From the NCBI GenBank assembly GCA_003314535.1, contig POSG01000005.1, positions 124,001 through 188,000 on the forward strand: a stretch of DNA of 64,000 bases. Direction: 5' to 3'. Both the position numbers and the translations under genes were made by a program. The stretch's first letter is position 1, and each line of letters begins with the position of its first letter. Below are positions 16,000 to 24,290 of this stretch, piece by piece. The notes beneath the pieces are model-generated. The model made no database searches and had not been told where the DNA came from. It saw nothing but the letters and a program-made list of their open reading frames with translations. The DNA comes from Geobacter sp. (GTDB taxonomy: Bacteria; Desulfobacterota; Desulfuromonadia; Geobacterales; Geobacteraceae).

Positions 16000-16386
16000 T
16001 CATTCGAATTCGTCGAGTGTGTCTGCGTACTCGTCTGCCGAAAGCAGCAGTGCCAGTTCTTCCCGGTCGGCAATCGAGATGACGGCGATCCATCCACTGT
16101 CGTAAGGATCTTCGTTCATCAGAGCCGGATTGTCGATCAGTTCTTCATTAATTTCCAGAACCGGGCCGCTCAACGGAGCATAGAGGTCCGCAACCGTCTT
16201 CCTGGCCTCTATTGAACCGAATGTGTCCTCCTGTTCAACTTCGTCGCCCACTTCCGGGAGTTCTATGGAGGTGATCTTACCCAACTCTTCCTGGGCGAAG
16301 TCGGTTATCCCGATAACGGCCCTGTTTCCCTCGACCCGCACCCAGATATGTTCCTTGCTGTATCGCAGTTCTTCCGGGATGTCCAT
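16000..16386 (-). CDS. gcvH: Glycine cleavage system H protein (lipoyl carrier)
   Basis: 128 aa. Lipoyl-domain fold with the attachment Lys at residue 63 in GSIEARKTVADLYAPLSG, where the usual context is E-S-V-K; here it is E-A-R-K. N-terminal IPEELRYSKEHIWVRV is typical. No gcvT or gcvP is in the window; instead it follows accC by one base and ends the acc transcript, so it may work as a free-standing lipoate carrier or donor rather than in glycine cleavage. That reading is inference. Start chosen at ATG 16386. Confidence 0.9.
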   Translation of the reverse strand: MDIPEELRYSKEHIWVRVEGNRAVIGITDFAQEELGKITSIELPEVGDEVEQEDTFGSIEARKTVADLYAPLSGPVLEINEELIDNPALMNEDPYDSGWIAVISIADREELALLLSADEYADTLDEFE

Positions 16387-16387
16387 A

Positions 16388-17728
16388 TTAATCCAACACC
16401 ACCCTTTCGAGGAAACCGGTATCAAAGTTCCCTTCTATAAACTCCTTGTTGGCCATGATTCTTTTATGGAAAGGTATAGTGGTCTTTATGCCTTCTATTA
16501 TGTATTCATCCAGAGCCCTGCTCATCCTGCGTATCGCATCATCCCTTGTTTCTGCATGGACTATTAGCTTGGCTATTAGCGAATCATAGTGCGGCAGCAC
16601 AACATACTGGTCATAAACAAAAGAATCCACCCGAACACCCAATCCCCCGGGAGTGTGATATGATGTGATCCTGCCAGGGCACGGAGTGAATTTTACCGGG
16701 TCCTCCGCGTTGATCCTGCACTCGATTGCGTGTCCCTTGATCTTGATGTCGCTCTGCTTGTAGCGCAGCTTCATACCTGCGGCAGACCTGATCTGCTCGC
16801 GTACGATGTCGACTCCGGTCACCATCTCAGTGACAGGATGCTCCACCTGGATACGGGTATTCATCTCCATGAAATAGAAGTTGTTGTCCTTGTCCACCAG
16901 GAACTCGACAGTACCGGCGCTGTTGTATCCGACCGCGGATGCGGCACGAACTGCGGCATCTCCCATCTGCTTGCGCAGCTCGGGTGTTATGACCGTGCAG
17001 GGGGATTCCTCGATCAGCTTCTGGTGGCGTCGCTGTATCGAGCAATCGCGCTCGCCGAGATGGACAATGTTGCCGTGCTTGTCGCCGATCACTTGAATTT
17101 CAACGTGCCGGGGATTCAGACAATACTTCTCAATGTAGACCTCGGGGTTGCCAAAGCCGGCTTGTGCCTCTGCCCTGGCAGTCGTATAAGCGTTGGGCAG
17201 GGCTGCCGGTGAATGGACTATCTTCATGCCCCTTCCGCCCCCGCCTGCCGATGCCTTGATTATTACGGGAAAACCTATCTGCTTTGCCACGTTGATGGCT
17301 TCATTCACATCCTTGACGCCTTCCTTGGTGCCGGGCAGAATGGGAACGCCTTCCTTTATCATCGCCTGCCGGGCGCTGATCTTGTCGCCCATGAGCCTCA
17401 TGCTCTCCGCAGCAGGCCCGATGAATGTTATCCCGCAATTCTCGCATATTTCGGCAAACGCCGTATTCTCGGCAAGGAAACCGTAGCCTGGGTGGATCGC
17501 TTCAGCATCCGTCAGCTCGGCGGCGCTGATCAGGGCGTTGACGTTCAGATAGCTCTGAAGGCTTGGCGGCGGCCCGATGCAGACACTTTCGTCTGCCAGC
17601 TTGACATGAAGAGAATCACTGTCAGCCGTGGAATAGACCGCTACGGTCCTGATCCCCAGTTCCTTGCAGGCCCTGATGATCCGAAGAGCTATCTCGCCGC
17701 GGTTTGCTATGAGAATTTTGTGAAACAT
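16388..17728 (-). CDS. accC: Acetyl-CoA carboxylase, biotin carboxylase subunit
   Basis: 446 aa, the normal length. Starts [17 protein letters not shown] after GGAG; ATP-grasp features include [14 protein letters not shown] (glycine-rich loop), [16 protein letters not shown], and the catalytic [19 protein letters not shown]. It carboxylates biotin on AccB using ATP and bicarbonate, the first half of malonyl-CoA synthesis. It follows accB by 66 bases. The open frame extends 15 codons upstream, but the chosen start matches the family N-terminus. Confidence 0.95.
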   Translation of the reverse strand: MFHKILIANRGEIALRIIRACKELGIRTVAVYSTADSDSLHVKLADESVCIGPPPSLQSYLNVNALISAAELTDAEAIHPGYGFLAENTAFAEICENCGITFIGPAAESMRLMGDKISARQAMIKEGVPILPGTKEGVKDVNEAINVAKQIGFPVIIKASAGGGGRGMKIVHSPAALPNAYTTARAEAQAGFGNPEVYIEKYCLNPRHVEIQVIGDKHGNIVHLGERDCSIQRRHQKLIEESPCTVITPELRKQMGDAAVRAASAVGYNSAGTVEFLVDKDNNFYFMEMNTRIQVEHPVTEMVTGVDIVREQIRSAAGMKLRYKQSDIKIKGHAIECRINAEDPVKFTPCPGRITSYHTPGGLGVRVDSFVYDQYVVLPHYDSLIAKLIVHAETRDDAIRRMSRALDEYIIEGIKTTIPFHKRIMANKEFIEGNFDTGFLERVVLD

Positions 17729-17794
17729 CTGTATTATCTCCATTCGGGAGCCGGCATGCACAGCAAATCCCACTCCGAAAGATGCTGTTTCTTT

Positions 17795-18280
17795 TTACAG
17801 CGGCTCAACCACGAACAGTGCATCTCCGTATTCGACCGGCTGTGCGTTTTCCTTGCATATCCTGACTATCTTGCACCTGACTTCCGCTTCGATTTCGTTC
17901 ATCAGCTTCATTGCTTCAACGATGCAGAGCACCTGGCCCTTCTCAACAACCTGCCCTACTTCGACGTAGGGGGGAGCATCCGGCGCCGGCGCGCGGTACA
18001 TAGTGCCGACAATCGGTGAAGTAATGGTCAGCTTCCCCTGGTCGGGCTCAACCGCCGGACCCGCCGCTGCCGTATGCTGTGGCTCCGCAGCCTGGGGCGC
18101 TGCCTGTGACGGCACCTGCGCCGGTATCAAGGGCGCCGCCTGCGGAAGGGCATAACTGACGATCTCGGGAGCCCTGCCTCTCTGGATTCTGACCTTCTCG
18201 CCAGCCGTTTCCATTTCAAATTCGGTAATATCGTTTTCAGTAATGATTTTTATAAGATTTTTCAGATCCTTGATGTCCAT
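17795..18280 (-). CDS. accB: Biotin carboxyl carrier protein AccB
   Basis: 161 aa. N-terminal dimerisation segment (MDIKDLKNLIKIITENDITE), Ala/Pro/Gln-rich flexible linker (about residues 45-85), then the biotinyl domain with VEAMKLMNEIEAE, where Lys is the biotin site, and the preceding thumb-like ITSPIVGTMYRAPAPDAPP. Start at ATG 18280 after AAAGGAGAG. Coupled with accC. Confidence 0.95.
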   Translation of the reverse strand: MDIKDLKNLIKIITENDITEFEMETAGEKVRIQRGRAPEIVSYALPQAAPLIPAQVPSQAAPQAAEPQHTAAAGPAVEPDQGKLTITSPIVGTMYRAPAPDAPPYVEVGQVVEKGQVLCIVEAMKLMNEIEAEVRCKIVRICKENAQPVEYGDALFVVEPL

Positions 18281-18349
18281 GCATCTCTCCTTTTTCGCCA
18301 ATCGCCCCTTGAAAATCCGCAATTCCGGATCCGTTCCGGACCCATGGTA

Positions 18350-19417
18350 TCACACTATCATAAGATCCTTGGGGACCCGAGTCAGCAGCCTGCAGCCATT
18401 CGAGGTAACGCAAACCGTGTCCTCGATGCGAACCCCGCCCAGTCCCGGCAGATATATGCCGGGTTCGATCGTAAAGACCATGCCCTCGATGACGTTTCCT
18501 TCGCTGCGGAATGAAACCACCGGCTTTTCATGGACATCCAAGCCTACGCCATGCCCGAGGCCATGGCCGAAAAACTCACCGTACCCCTGCCGGGCGATGA
18601 AGTCCCGGGCCACTGCGTCCAGATCCTTCAGGAGAACTCCGGGACGAATCGCCTCAATGGCCAGATCATGCGCTTCCTTGACGATCCCATAGACATCGCG
18701 CAGTCGCGGATCCGGTTCCCCCACCGCGACAGTTACCGTTTCATCGGAATGATACCCGTCCAGGACCGCTCCAAAATCGATGGTGACCAAATCTCCATGG
18801 AGAAGGACCCTTGACCCGGCCCTGCCATGGGGAAGAGCGCCACGCTCACCGGAAGCGACGATAATGTCGAAAGACTTGTCGTCCGCCCCGGCAGTCCTCA
18901 TGGCGAATTCCAGCTGAAGAGCAACATCTCTTTCAACCGCACCGGGGCGTATCGATGGAAGGATAACATGAAAAGCGCCGGATGCAATTTCCGCCGTCCT
19001 CGCCAGGCAGCTTATCTCGCTGTCATCCTTCACAGCCCTCAACATCGATATTTCAGGTCCGAGCGGCACCAGCTTCACGTCAGGCATGGAGCGTTGAAGC
19101 GCATTGAATGTGGAAACATTCAGGCTATCGGGCTGGAACCCCAGCGCCAGCACCTTCATCTCGCCGACAAGCGATGCTATCGTCGGTATCTTTTCCCTGA
19201 ATTCAACGACCGTGCACCCGGACACTTCCCTCGACGCCTGGCTGGTATAGCGGGAGTCTGTCAGGAAGCTGCCGCCGGAGCTGTTGAGCAGCAAAGATCC
19301 CTCGCTGCCGGTAAAGCCGCACAGGTACCTAATGTCGCACAGGTCGGAAAAAAGAATGGCATCAACGTCAAACTGCTCCAGATAGGCTCTGGCCGCAGCG
19401 ATCCTGTTTTTTAGCAC
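18350..19417 (-). CDS. Xaa-Pro peptidase (M24 family)
   Basis: 355 aa. Creatinase-type N-terminal domain (about 1-125) and a pita-bread metallopeptidase domain. The five metal ligands are visible: two Asp in TIDFGAVLDGYHSDET, His in GHGLGHGVGLDVHE, Glu in FTIEPGIYLPG and Glu in VRIEDTV. It removes N-terminal residues next to proline, in the cytoplasm. A GTG start at 19417 is preferred because GAGGGG lies six bases upstream and the family N-terminus (LKNRIAAARAYL) follows; the upstream ORF extension has no such support. Located between aroQ and accB, as in Geobacter. Confidence 0.9.
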   Translation of the reverse strand: MLKNRIAAARAYLEQFDVDAILFSDLCDIRYLCGFTGSEGSLLLNSSGGSFLTDSRYTSQASREVSGCTVVEFREKIPTIASLVGEMKVLALGFQPDSLNVSTFNALQRSMPDVKLVPLGPEISMLRAVKDDSEISCLARTAEIASGAFHVILPSIRPGAVERDVALQLEFAMRTAGADDKSFDIIVASGERGALPHGRAGSRVLLHGDLVTIDFGAVLDGYHSDETVTVAVGEPDPRLRDVYGIVKEAHDLAIEAIRPGVLLKDLDAVARDFIARQGYGEFFGHGLGHGVGLDVHEKPVVSFRSEGNVIEGMVFTIEPGIYLPGLGGVRIEDTVCVTSNGCRLLTRVPKDLMIV

Positions 19418-19544
19418 ATGGGACCCCTCATTACAACTGTTTTTTCCCACGGGAAGCTCCAGGCACGGCCTTGTTCCCGCCCTGTAAAAAGGAAACGCTC
19501 CCCCAGGTTCCAAGCTTTCAATATCATGTTGTTTGTCGTTTTAT

Positions 19545-19985
19545 TCAGGATTTCGAACCGAGGTGGGTCGCCAGCGCACGCAAGCCGAGCAGGTAGCTTT
19601 CAGGGCCGAATCCGCTGATCTGTCCGAGAGCCACCGGAGCCACATGGCTTTTCGCCCGGAATTCCTCGCGCTTGTGGATATTTGACAAGTGAACCTCCAC
19701 AACGGGCAATGCAACGGCTGCCAAGGCATCGCGGATTGCGACGCTGGTATGGGTATACGCGGCGGGATTTATCAGTATCCCGTTAATGGAGTTCAATGAT
19801 GATTGAATGGCGTCAACTATGGCGCCTTCGGAATTGGACTGGAAGTATTCCAGGGTGCACCCCAGCTGTTGGCCAAGGCTGCCGAGCGCGGCGTTGATGT
19901 CGGCCAGAGTCATCTTTCCGTATACCTCGGGCTCGCGGACGCCGAGAAGGTTCAGATTGGGACCATGGATCACCAGTATTTTCAT
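19545..19985 (-). CDS. aroQ: 3-dehydroquinate dehydratase, type II
   Basis: 146 aa dodecameric-type enzyme of the shikimate pathway. Motifs [20 protein letters not shown] (with the flexible loop, Tyr in EVYGK), [30 protein letters not shown] (catalytic His) and [15 protein letters not shown]. It converts dehydroquinate made by AroB (21.4 kb). Start at ATG 19985 after GGTGGGAATA. The aro genes aroB, aroK and aroC are upstream in the same transcript, with the TPR and roadblock genes inserted between. Confidence 0.95.
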   Translation of the reverse strand: MKILVIHGPNLNLLGVREPEVYGKMTLADINAALGSLGQQLGCTLEYFQSNSEGAIVDAIQSSLNSINGILINPAAYTHTSVAIRDALAAVALPVVEVHLSNIHKREEFRAKSHVAPVALGQISGFGPESYLLGLRALATHLGSKS

Positions 19986-20066
19986 GCTATTCCCACCTCG
20001 AAAAACTTTTTCGTGCATGATGCCGGCCGTACAAGGACCTGCCGCCTGCTGGAGCCATCAGCCTGG

Positions 20067-20429
20067 TCAGCGGAGCAGCTCCAGGATACGGGGCGCGCGG
20101 CACCTGAGAATGAAACGCCCCTTTCCGTAGTTTCCGCTATTGTCTATGGCAAAAACGATGAAAAGGTCGTCATTGAGCACTCTGATTATGACGCGGGAAA
20201 CATCGGTATTTATGGACACCTCTTCCATTTTTCCGGTATTCAGCACGTCGACTGCTTTCCTTATTTCCTTCAGGACCGTGGCATATTCGACAGCAAGCAG
20301 CTGCAGGTCGACTGGAGCATCTTCCTTGATGTATTCATCTATCGAAATGCCGTCATAGCCGATAACCACAACTCCAAGCCCCCCATCGACACATTCGACC
20401 ATTTCCTTGAGAACAGCCTTCATTGACAT
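20067..20429 (-). CDS. Roadblock/LC7-like small protein
   Basis: 120 aa. The pattern of an N-terminal helix, GGLGVVVIGYDGISIDEYI, a long helix (LQLLAVEYATVLKEIRKAVD), then EEVSINTDVSRVIIRVLNDD and FIVFAIDNSGNYGKGRF matches the roadblock/LC7 fold of MglB and related GTPase regulators. Two ATGs six bases apart both have ribosome sites; the second overlaps the preceding TPR stop as ATGA, so the two genes are translationally coupled. No MglA-type GTPase is in the window. Its role between aro genes is unknown. Confidence 0.8.
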   Translation of the reverse strand: MSMKAVLKEMVECVDGGLGVVVIGYDGISIDEYIKEDAPVDLQLLAVEYATVLKEIRKAVDVLNTGKMEEVSINTDVSRVIIRVLNDDLFIVFAIDNSGNYGKGRFILRCRAPRILELLR

Positions 20430-21394
20430 TCCTTTCTCCTTCTGATGGAATGAAGCCATTGCTCCAGCTCTTCAACAATCGCCATGTCGGCACGGCAAAC
20501 CCCTTCGTCATCGAAACCGGCGCAATATCGAGCAGATTCCTTTTCCACCACTACCGGCATTTCCTTTGGGGCCGCCGTCGCTGATTCCTGCATCAACATG
20601 GAAACTGAAGCGATCCGGTCTTTCAGCTCTAAGTTCCCCGGGTCTTCCCTTTCCATCTGACGGTACACATCCAGCGCCTTGGAGTAAAATCCTTGGGAAA
20701 CATAGAGCTCGGCCAAGGTGGCGGTCTGCATCGGGACTGCTTCGACCGCATCCTCCCCGGTATCACTCTCCCCGTCCTCCCAAAACCCCTCTATGGAAAA
20801 GTCCGGCTCCATTGTCAATCCGGCCTCCACCGGATCTTCAACGTCGCCAGTCGCGAAAGCGGAAAGATCGAACGATTGTGCATGTTCAATTTCAGGCAGT
20901 GCTTCATCTTCGGGAAACGGAGCCTCGTCAGCTTCGATCTCCTCGACCAGGCATTCTCCGGCTTCCTGTTCTGCCGATGACCGCCTGATTGCGTCAAGCG
21001 CCTCCCTGCTTTCCATGTCTTCGGGATTGAAGGCTACCAGCAGTTGCAAAGCGTTTTCGGCTGCAGGGACATTGCCTTCTTCGTGGTAAATCCTGTACAG
21101 CAATTTCTGAGCAAGAAGATTCTCCGGAGTTGCCTTGGCCACTTTTTCCAGGGACTGCTTGGCTTCAGCATTCATTCCCTTCTCGAAGTAAGCCCTGCCC
21201 AAGGCAATATGACCGCCAATATACTCAGGATGGACCTCAACGCCGCGTTTGGCAACATTGAGCGCATCATCCAGCAGGCCGAGCTTGCGGTAAAGCTCGG
21301 ACAGAGGCGCGAAACAATACGAACGAGGGTCTTTTGCCAGCATATCTTCGAATTTCTTGATATCGGTCCAATACGAGGTCGTTTCCTTTTCCAT
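20420..21394 (-). CDS. TPR-repeat protein with acidic central region
   Basis: 324 aa. Tandem TPR units at about residues 20-130 (SYCFAPLSELYRKLGLLDDA, YIGGHIALGRAYFEKGMNAE, LLAQKLLYRIYHEEGNVPAA), an acidic Glu-rich region of about residues 140-225, another TPR-like unit (TLAELYVSQGFYSKALDVY) and a C-terminal helix with two Cys. No signal peptide. TPR proteins are scaffolds for protein complexes. It is coupled to the downstream roadblock gene and follows aroB closely. Function unknown; a partnership of the TPR and roadblock proteins is inferred from the overlap. Confidence 0.82.
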   Translation of the reverse strand: MEKETTSYWTDIKKFEDMLAKDPRSYCFAPLSELYRKLGLLDDALNVAKRGVEVHPEYIGGHIALGRAYFEKGMNAEAKQSLEKVAKATPENLLAQKLLYRIYHEEGNVPAAENALQLLVAFNPEDMESREALDAIRRSSAEQEAGECLVEEIEADEAPFPEDEALPEIEHAQSFDLSAFATGDVEDPVEAGLTMEPDFSIEGFWEDGESDTGEDAVEAVPMQTATLAELYVSQGFYSKALDVYRQMEREDPGNLELKDRIASVSMLMQESATAAPKEMPVVVEKESARYCAGFDDEGVCRADMAIVEELEQWLHSIRRRKECQ

Positions 21395-21403
21395 TCCGAC
21401 TCC

Positions 21404-22483
21404 TCATTGTACGACGTTCTTTAACAGGCAGTCCCAATCGGTTACACGCTCGATCAGTGAATTGCCCAGTCCCTTGTTGAAAACGAAGTTTATCCCGCCT
21501 TCCCTGACTTTCTTGTCCCTGAGCATGACCGAGCGATAATCATCAGATGAAAACCCGGTGAATTCCGTGGGCAGGTGGAGAGACTTGAGCAAGCTCACAA
21601 TTCGCATGGTGTCTTCTGCTGACGCATAACCCTTGGATTCCGATAGTTTAGCGGAGTGCACCATACCGATTGCAACAGCCTCCCCGTGAAGAAATTGTGA
21701 ATATTCAGTCAGTTTTTCTATGGCATGAGCAAAGGTGTGGCCGAAATTCAAAACCGCACGATATGACCCTTCCCGCTCGTCCCGCTCCACCACTGAGGCT
21801 TTCAGCTCACAGCATTTCCTGACTGTTTCGAGAACGCAATCGCTATCACGCGACAGAAGCTTTTCTACCGAGGATTCGAGGAATTGGAAGAATCGCCCGT
21901 CACAGACGACACCATACTTTACCACTTCGGCCAAACCGCTGAGATATTCACGCTCCGGCAGTGTATCCAGCATTGAAGAGTCGATTATTACAAGACGCGG
22001 TTGATAAAAGGCCCCTATCAGGTTTTTCCCGAGCCGGTGATTTATACCGGTTTTCCCGCCCACACTGCTGTCCACTTGCGCAAGCAACGTAGTGGGAATT
22101 TGTATGAACGGTATGCCCCTCAGGAAAGTGGATGCGGCATATCCGGTAATATCGCCGATCACCCCGCCACCCAGCGCAACGAGAAAAGACTGCCGGTCCA
22201 GGCCTTCTTCAATCAGAAAGTCATATATGATATTCAAACTTTCATTGTTCTTGAATGATTCGCCGTCCGGAATCTCCACTTTGTGGACGGTAAAACCTGC
22301 CGCCGTGAGAGATTCGAAAATAGGTTTCCCCCAGTATTTCCAAACGGTCGGGTTTGAAACCACTGCAACATGGTTCCCCATGTCGAGGTCACTGCAAAAT
22401 CGGCCAGCCTGGTTGGCAATGCCGCGACCGAATTTTATGTCATAGCTTCTTTCGCCGAGCTTGACAGTAAGATCACCAGCCAT
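21404..22483 (-). CDS. aroB: 3-dehydroquinate synthase
   Basis: 359 aa. NAD-binding [39 protein letters not shown], and metal ligands in [11 protein letters not shown]-type segment [15 protein letters not shown] and [11 protein letters not shown]. It makes dehydroquinate from DAHP. The start at ATG 22483 overlaps the aroK stop by one base (TGATG) and follows GGAAGG. Part of aroC-aroK-aroB. Confidence 0.95.
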   Translation of the reverse strand: MAGDLTVKLGERSYDIKFGRGIANQAGRFCSDLDMGNHVAVVSNPTVWKYWGKPIFESLTAAGFTVHKVEIPDGESFKNNESLNIIYDFLIEEGLDRQSFLVALGGGVIGDITGYAASTFLRGIPFIQIPTTLLAQVDSSVGGKTGINHRLGKNLIGAFYQPRLVIIDSSMLDTLPEREYLSGLAEVVKYGVVCDGRFFQFLESSVEKLLSRDSDCVLETVRKCCELKASVVERDEREGSYRAVLNFGHTFAHAIEKLTEYSQFLHGEAVAIGMVHSAKLSESKGYASAEDTMRIVSLLKSLHLPTEFTGFSSDDYRSVMLRDKKVREGGINFVFNKGLGNSLIERVTDWDCLLKNVVQ

Positions 22484-22992
22484 CAATTTCTACCTTCCAG
22501 AAACGCGATGATTTCCAAGGCCACATCTTCCAATTTTTTCCAAGATGTGTCAATTCGTATATCAGCATCCGAATAAAAGGACTCCCGTTCCTTCATCAAC
22601 CCGTCAATAGTTGCAATATCCTTGGATCTCTTGAGCAAGGGTCTCCCTTCATCCTGCGCCAGCCGCTCAAGAATGACCTCCGGAGATGCGGTAAGATTCA
22701 CGATCAAGCCGTTTCTTCTGAACATATCACGGTTTTGAGGTGAGATGACCGCACCTCCTCCGGTTGATACCACCAACCCGCGATGCTCAGATATGCTGCG
22801 AACCGCTTCCTCTTCCAAAGTGCGGAAGTGGCGTTCACCGTATTTTTCAAAGATCTCGTTAATGGAGACTTTCTGCTGGCTGACGATCATCTCATCCAGG
22901 TCAATGAACCGGTATCCCAGCCGTCTTGCGAGCAATTTACCCACGCTGCTTTTCCCGGTGCCCATGAACCCGGTAAGTACGATGTTTGTCAT
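22483..22992 (-). CDS. aroK: Shikimate kinase
   Basis: 169 aa. P-loop GFMGTGKSS, shikimate-binding Asp in [17 protein letters not shown], and the lid Arg in DEGRPLL. It phosphorylates shikimate at O3. Starts two bases after the aroC stop and is coupled to aroB. Confidence 0.95.
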   Translation of the reverse strand: MTNIVLTGFMGTGKSSVGKLLARRLGYRFIDLDEMIVSQQKVSINEIFEKYGERHFRTLEEEAVRSISEHRGLVVSTGGGAVISPQNRDMFRRNGLIVNLTASPEVILERLAQDEGRPLLKRSKDIATIDGLMKERESFYSDADIRIDTSWKKLEDVALEIIAFLEGRN

Positions 22993-22994
22993 GG

Positions 22995-24176
22995 TCAGAT
23001 GCTCTGCAGGTATTGTATGTATGAATCGAAATTACGCCTGATTTCCAGCATCGAATCACCGCCGAACTTCTCAATGAAGGCATTGGCTATTTCAAAAGCC
23101 ACAACCGCCTCAACCACGACAGTGGCCGCTGGCACTGCGCAGACGTCCGATCTTTCCACTGTTGCCGCTATAGGCTCCTTGGTGGAAATATCAACTGTTT
23201 GAAGTGGAGCATACAAGGTAGGGATTGGTTTCATCGCAGCCCTTACCACTATGTCTTCCCCATTGGAAATGCCGCCTTCTATTCCTCCGGCATTATTTGT
23301 TTTTCTATAAAAGCAGGATATATCGCCCTTGCTGATCCTCGAAGAATCATAGTAAATTTCGTCATGGACCAAAGAACCGGACCTTCGCGCAGACTCCAGG
23401 CCCAGTCCGAATTCAACGCACTTGATGGCCTGAATGCTCATCACAGCGAATGAAATACGCGCATCAAGCTTTCTGTCCCAGTGAACATGGGAACCCAGCC
23501 CTACAGGCATACCTGTGGCAATTACCTCAATGACACCGCCGACTGAATCCCCCGACTCCCTCGCCCTGTCAACAAGAGTCTTCATACGCGCTTCTGCAGC
23601 CCGGTCATAGGTATAGAACGGTGATTCAGCAATCAGTTCCCTCATCGCCTCCTTGTTTACCGAGGGTTTTTCTGCAACAATGCCGCCCAATTCTGCAACA
23701 TACCCATAAACCTCGACTCCGAATTCGGAAAGAAAAGACTTGGCTATGGCTCCCACCGCAACGCGTATCGCAGTCTCCCTGGCGCTGGAACGCTCCAGAA
23801 TGTTCCTTACATCCTTGTGGGCGTATTTCATTAAACCGGGAAGATCCGCATGTCCGGGACGCGATTTGGTCACCCTGATTTTTTCATCCCTGCCCGACTC
23901 CCGGATGGACATCTTTTCCTGCCAGTTTTCCCAGTCGCGGTTCTTTATGGCAAGAGTAACAGGAGATCCGAGGGTTTCTCCCCAGCGAACACCTGAAAGA
24001 ATGGACACGGTATCGCTCTCGATCTGCATCCTGCCGCCGCGGCCATATCCCCCCTGCCTCTTAGCCAGATCAACGTTAATTATTTCTTCAGCTATCTTCA
24101 ACCCGGCAGGCACACCCTCTACAATTGCGGTAAGTTGAGGACCGTGGGACTCCCCGGCCGTCAAATATCGAAGCAT
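22995..24176 (-). CDS. aroC: Chorismate synthase
   Basis: 393 aa FMN enzyme giving chorismate from EPSP. Motifs GESHGPQLTAIVEGVPAG, KRQGGYGRGGRM, SRPGHADLPGLMKYAHKDVRNILERSSARE and GEDIVVRAAMKPIPT. Ribosome site TTGGAGAGGATC. It is the first aro gene of the block and lies 114 bases after pilQ, with a strong hairpin in the gap. Chorismate also feeds MqnA. Confidence 0.95.
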   Translation of the reverse strand: MLRYLTAGESHGPQLTAIVEGVPAGLKIAEEIINVDLAKRQGGYGRGGRMQIESDTVSILSGVRWGETLGSPVTLAIKNRDWENWQEKMSIRESGRDEKIRVTKSRPGHADLPGLMKYAHKDVRNILERSSARETAIRVAVGAIAKSFLSEFGVEVYGYVAELGGIVAEKPSVNKEAMRELIAESPFYTYDRAAEARMKTLVDRARESGDSVGGVIEVIATGMPVGLGSHVHWDRKLDARISFAVMSIQAIKCVEFGLGLESARRSGSLVHDEIYYDSSRISKGDISCFYRKTNNAGGIEGGISNGEDIVVRAAMKPIPTLYAPLQTVDISTKEPIAATVERSDVCAVPAATVVVEAVVAFEIANAFIEKFGGDSMLEIRRNFDSYIQYLQSI

Positions 24177-24213
24177 ATGATCCTCTCCAAATTCAATGTC
24201 ATTCTTCTCCTAA

Positions 24214-24242
24214 ACAAATGCCAGGGAAACCCTGGCATTTGT
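24214..24242 (-). other. Perfect hairpin between pilQ and aroC
   Basis: ACAAATGCCAGGG (24214-24226) pairs perfectly with 24230-24242, 3-base loop. On the minus strand the hairpin is not followed by a U-run, so it is more likely an attenuator, an RNA-processing or mRNA-stability structure than a full terminator. Confidence 0.65.
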
Positions 24243-24290
24243 CAAACCACTATCTTTCGCTTTTTTCAATGTCCCTGAGATCCCATGATA

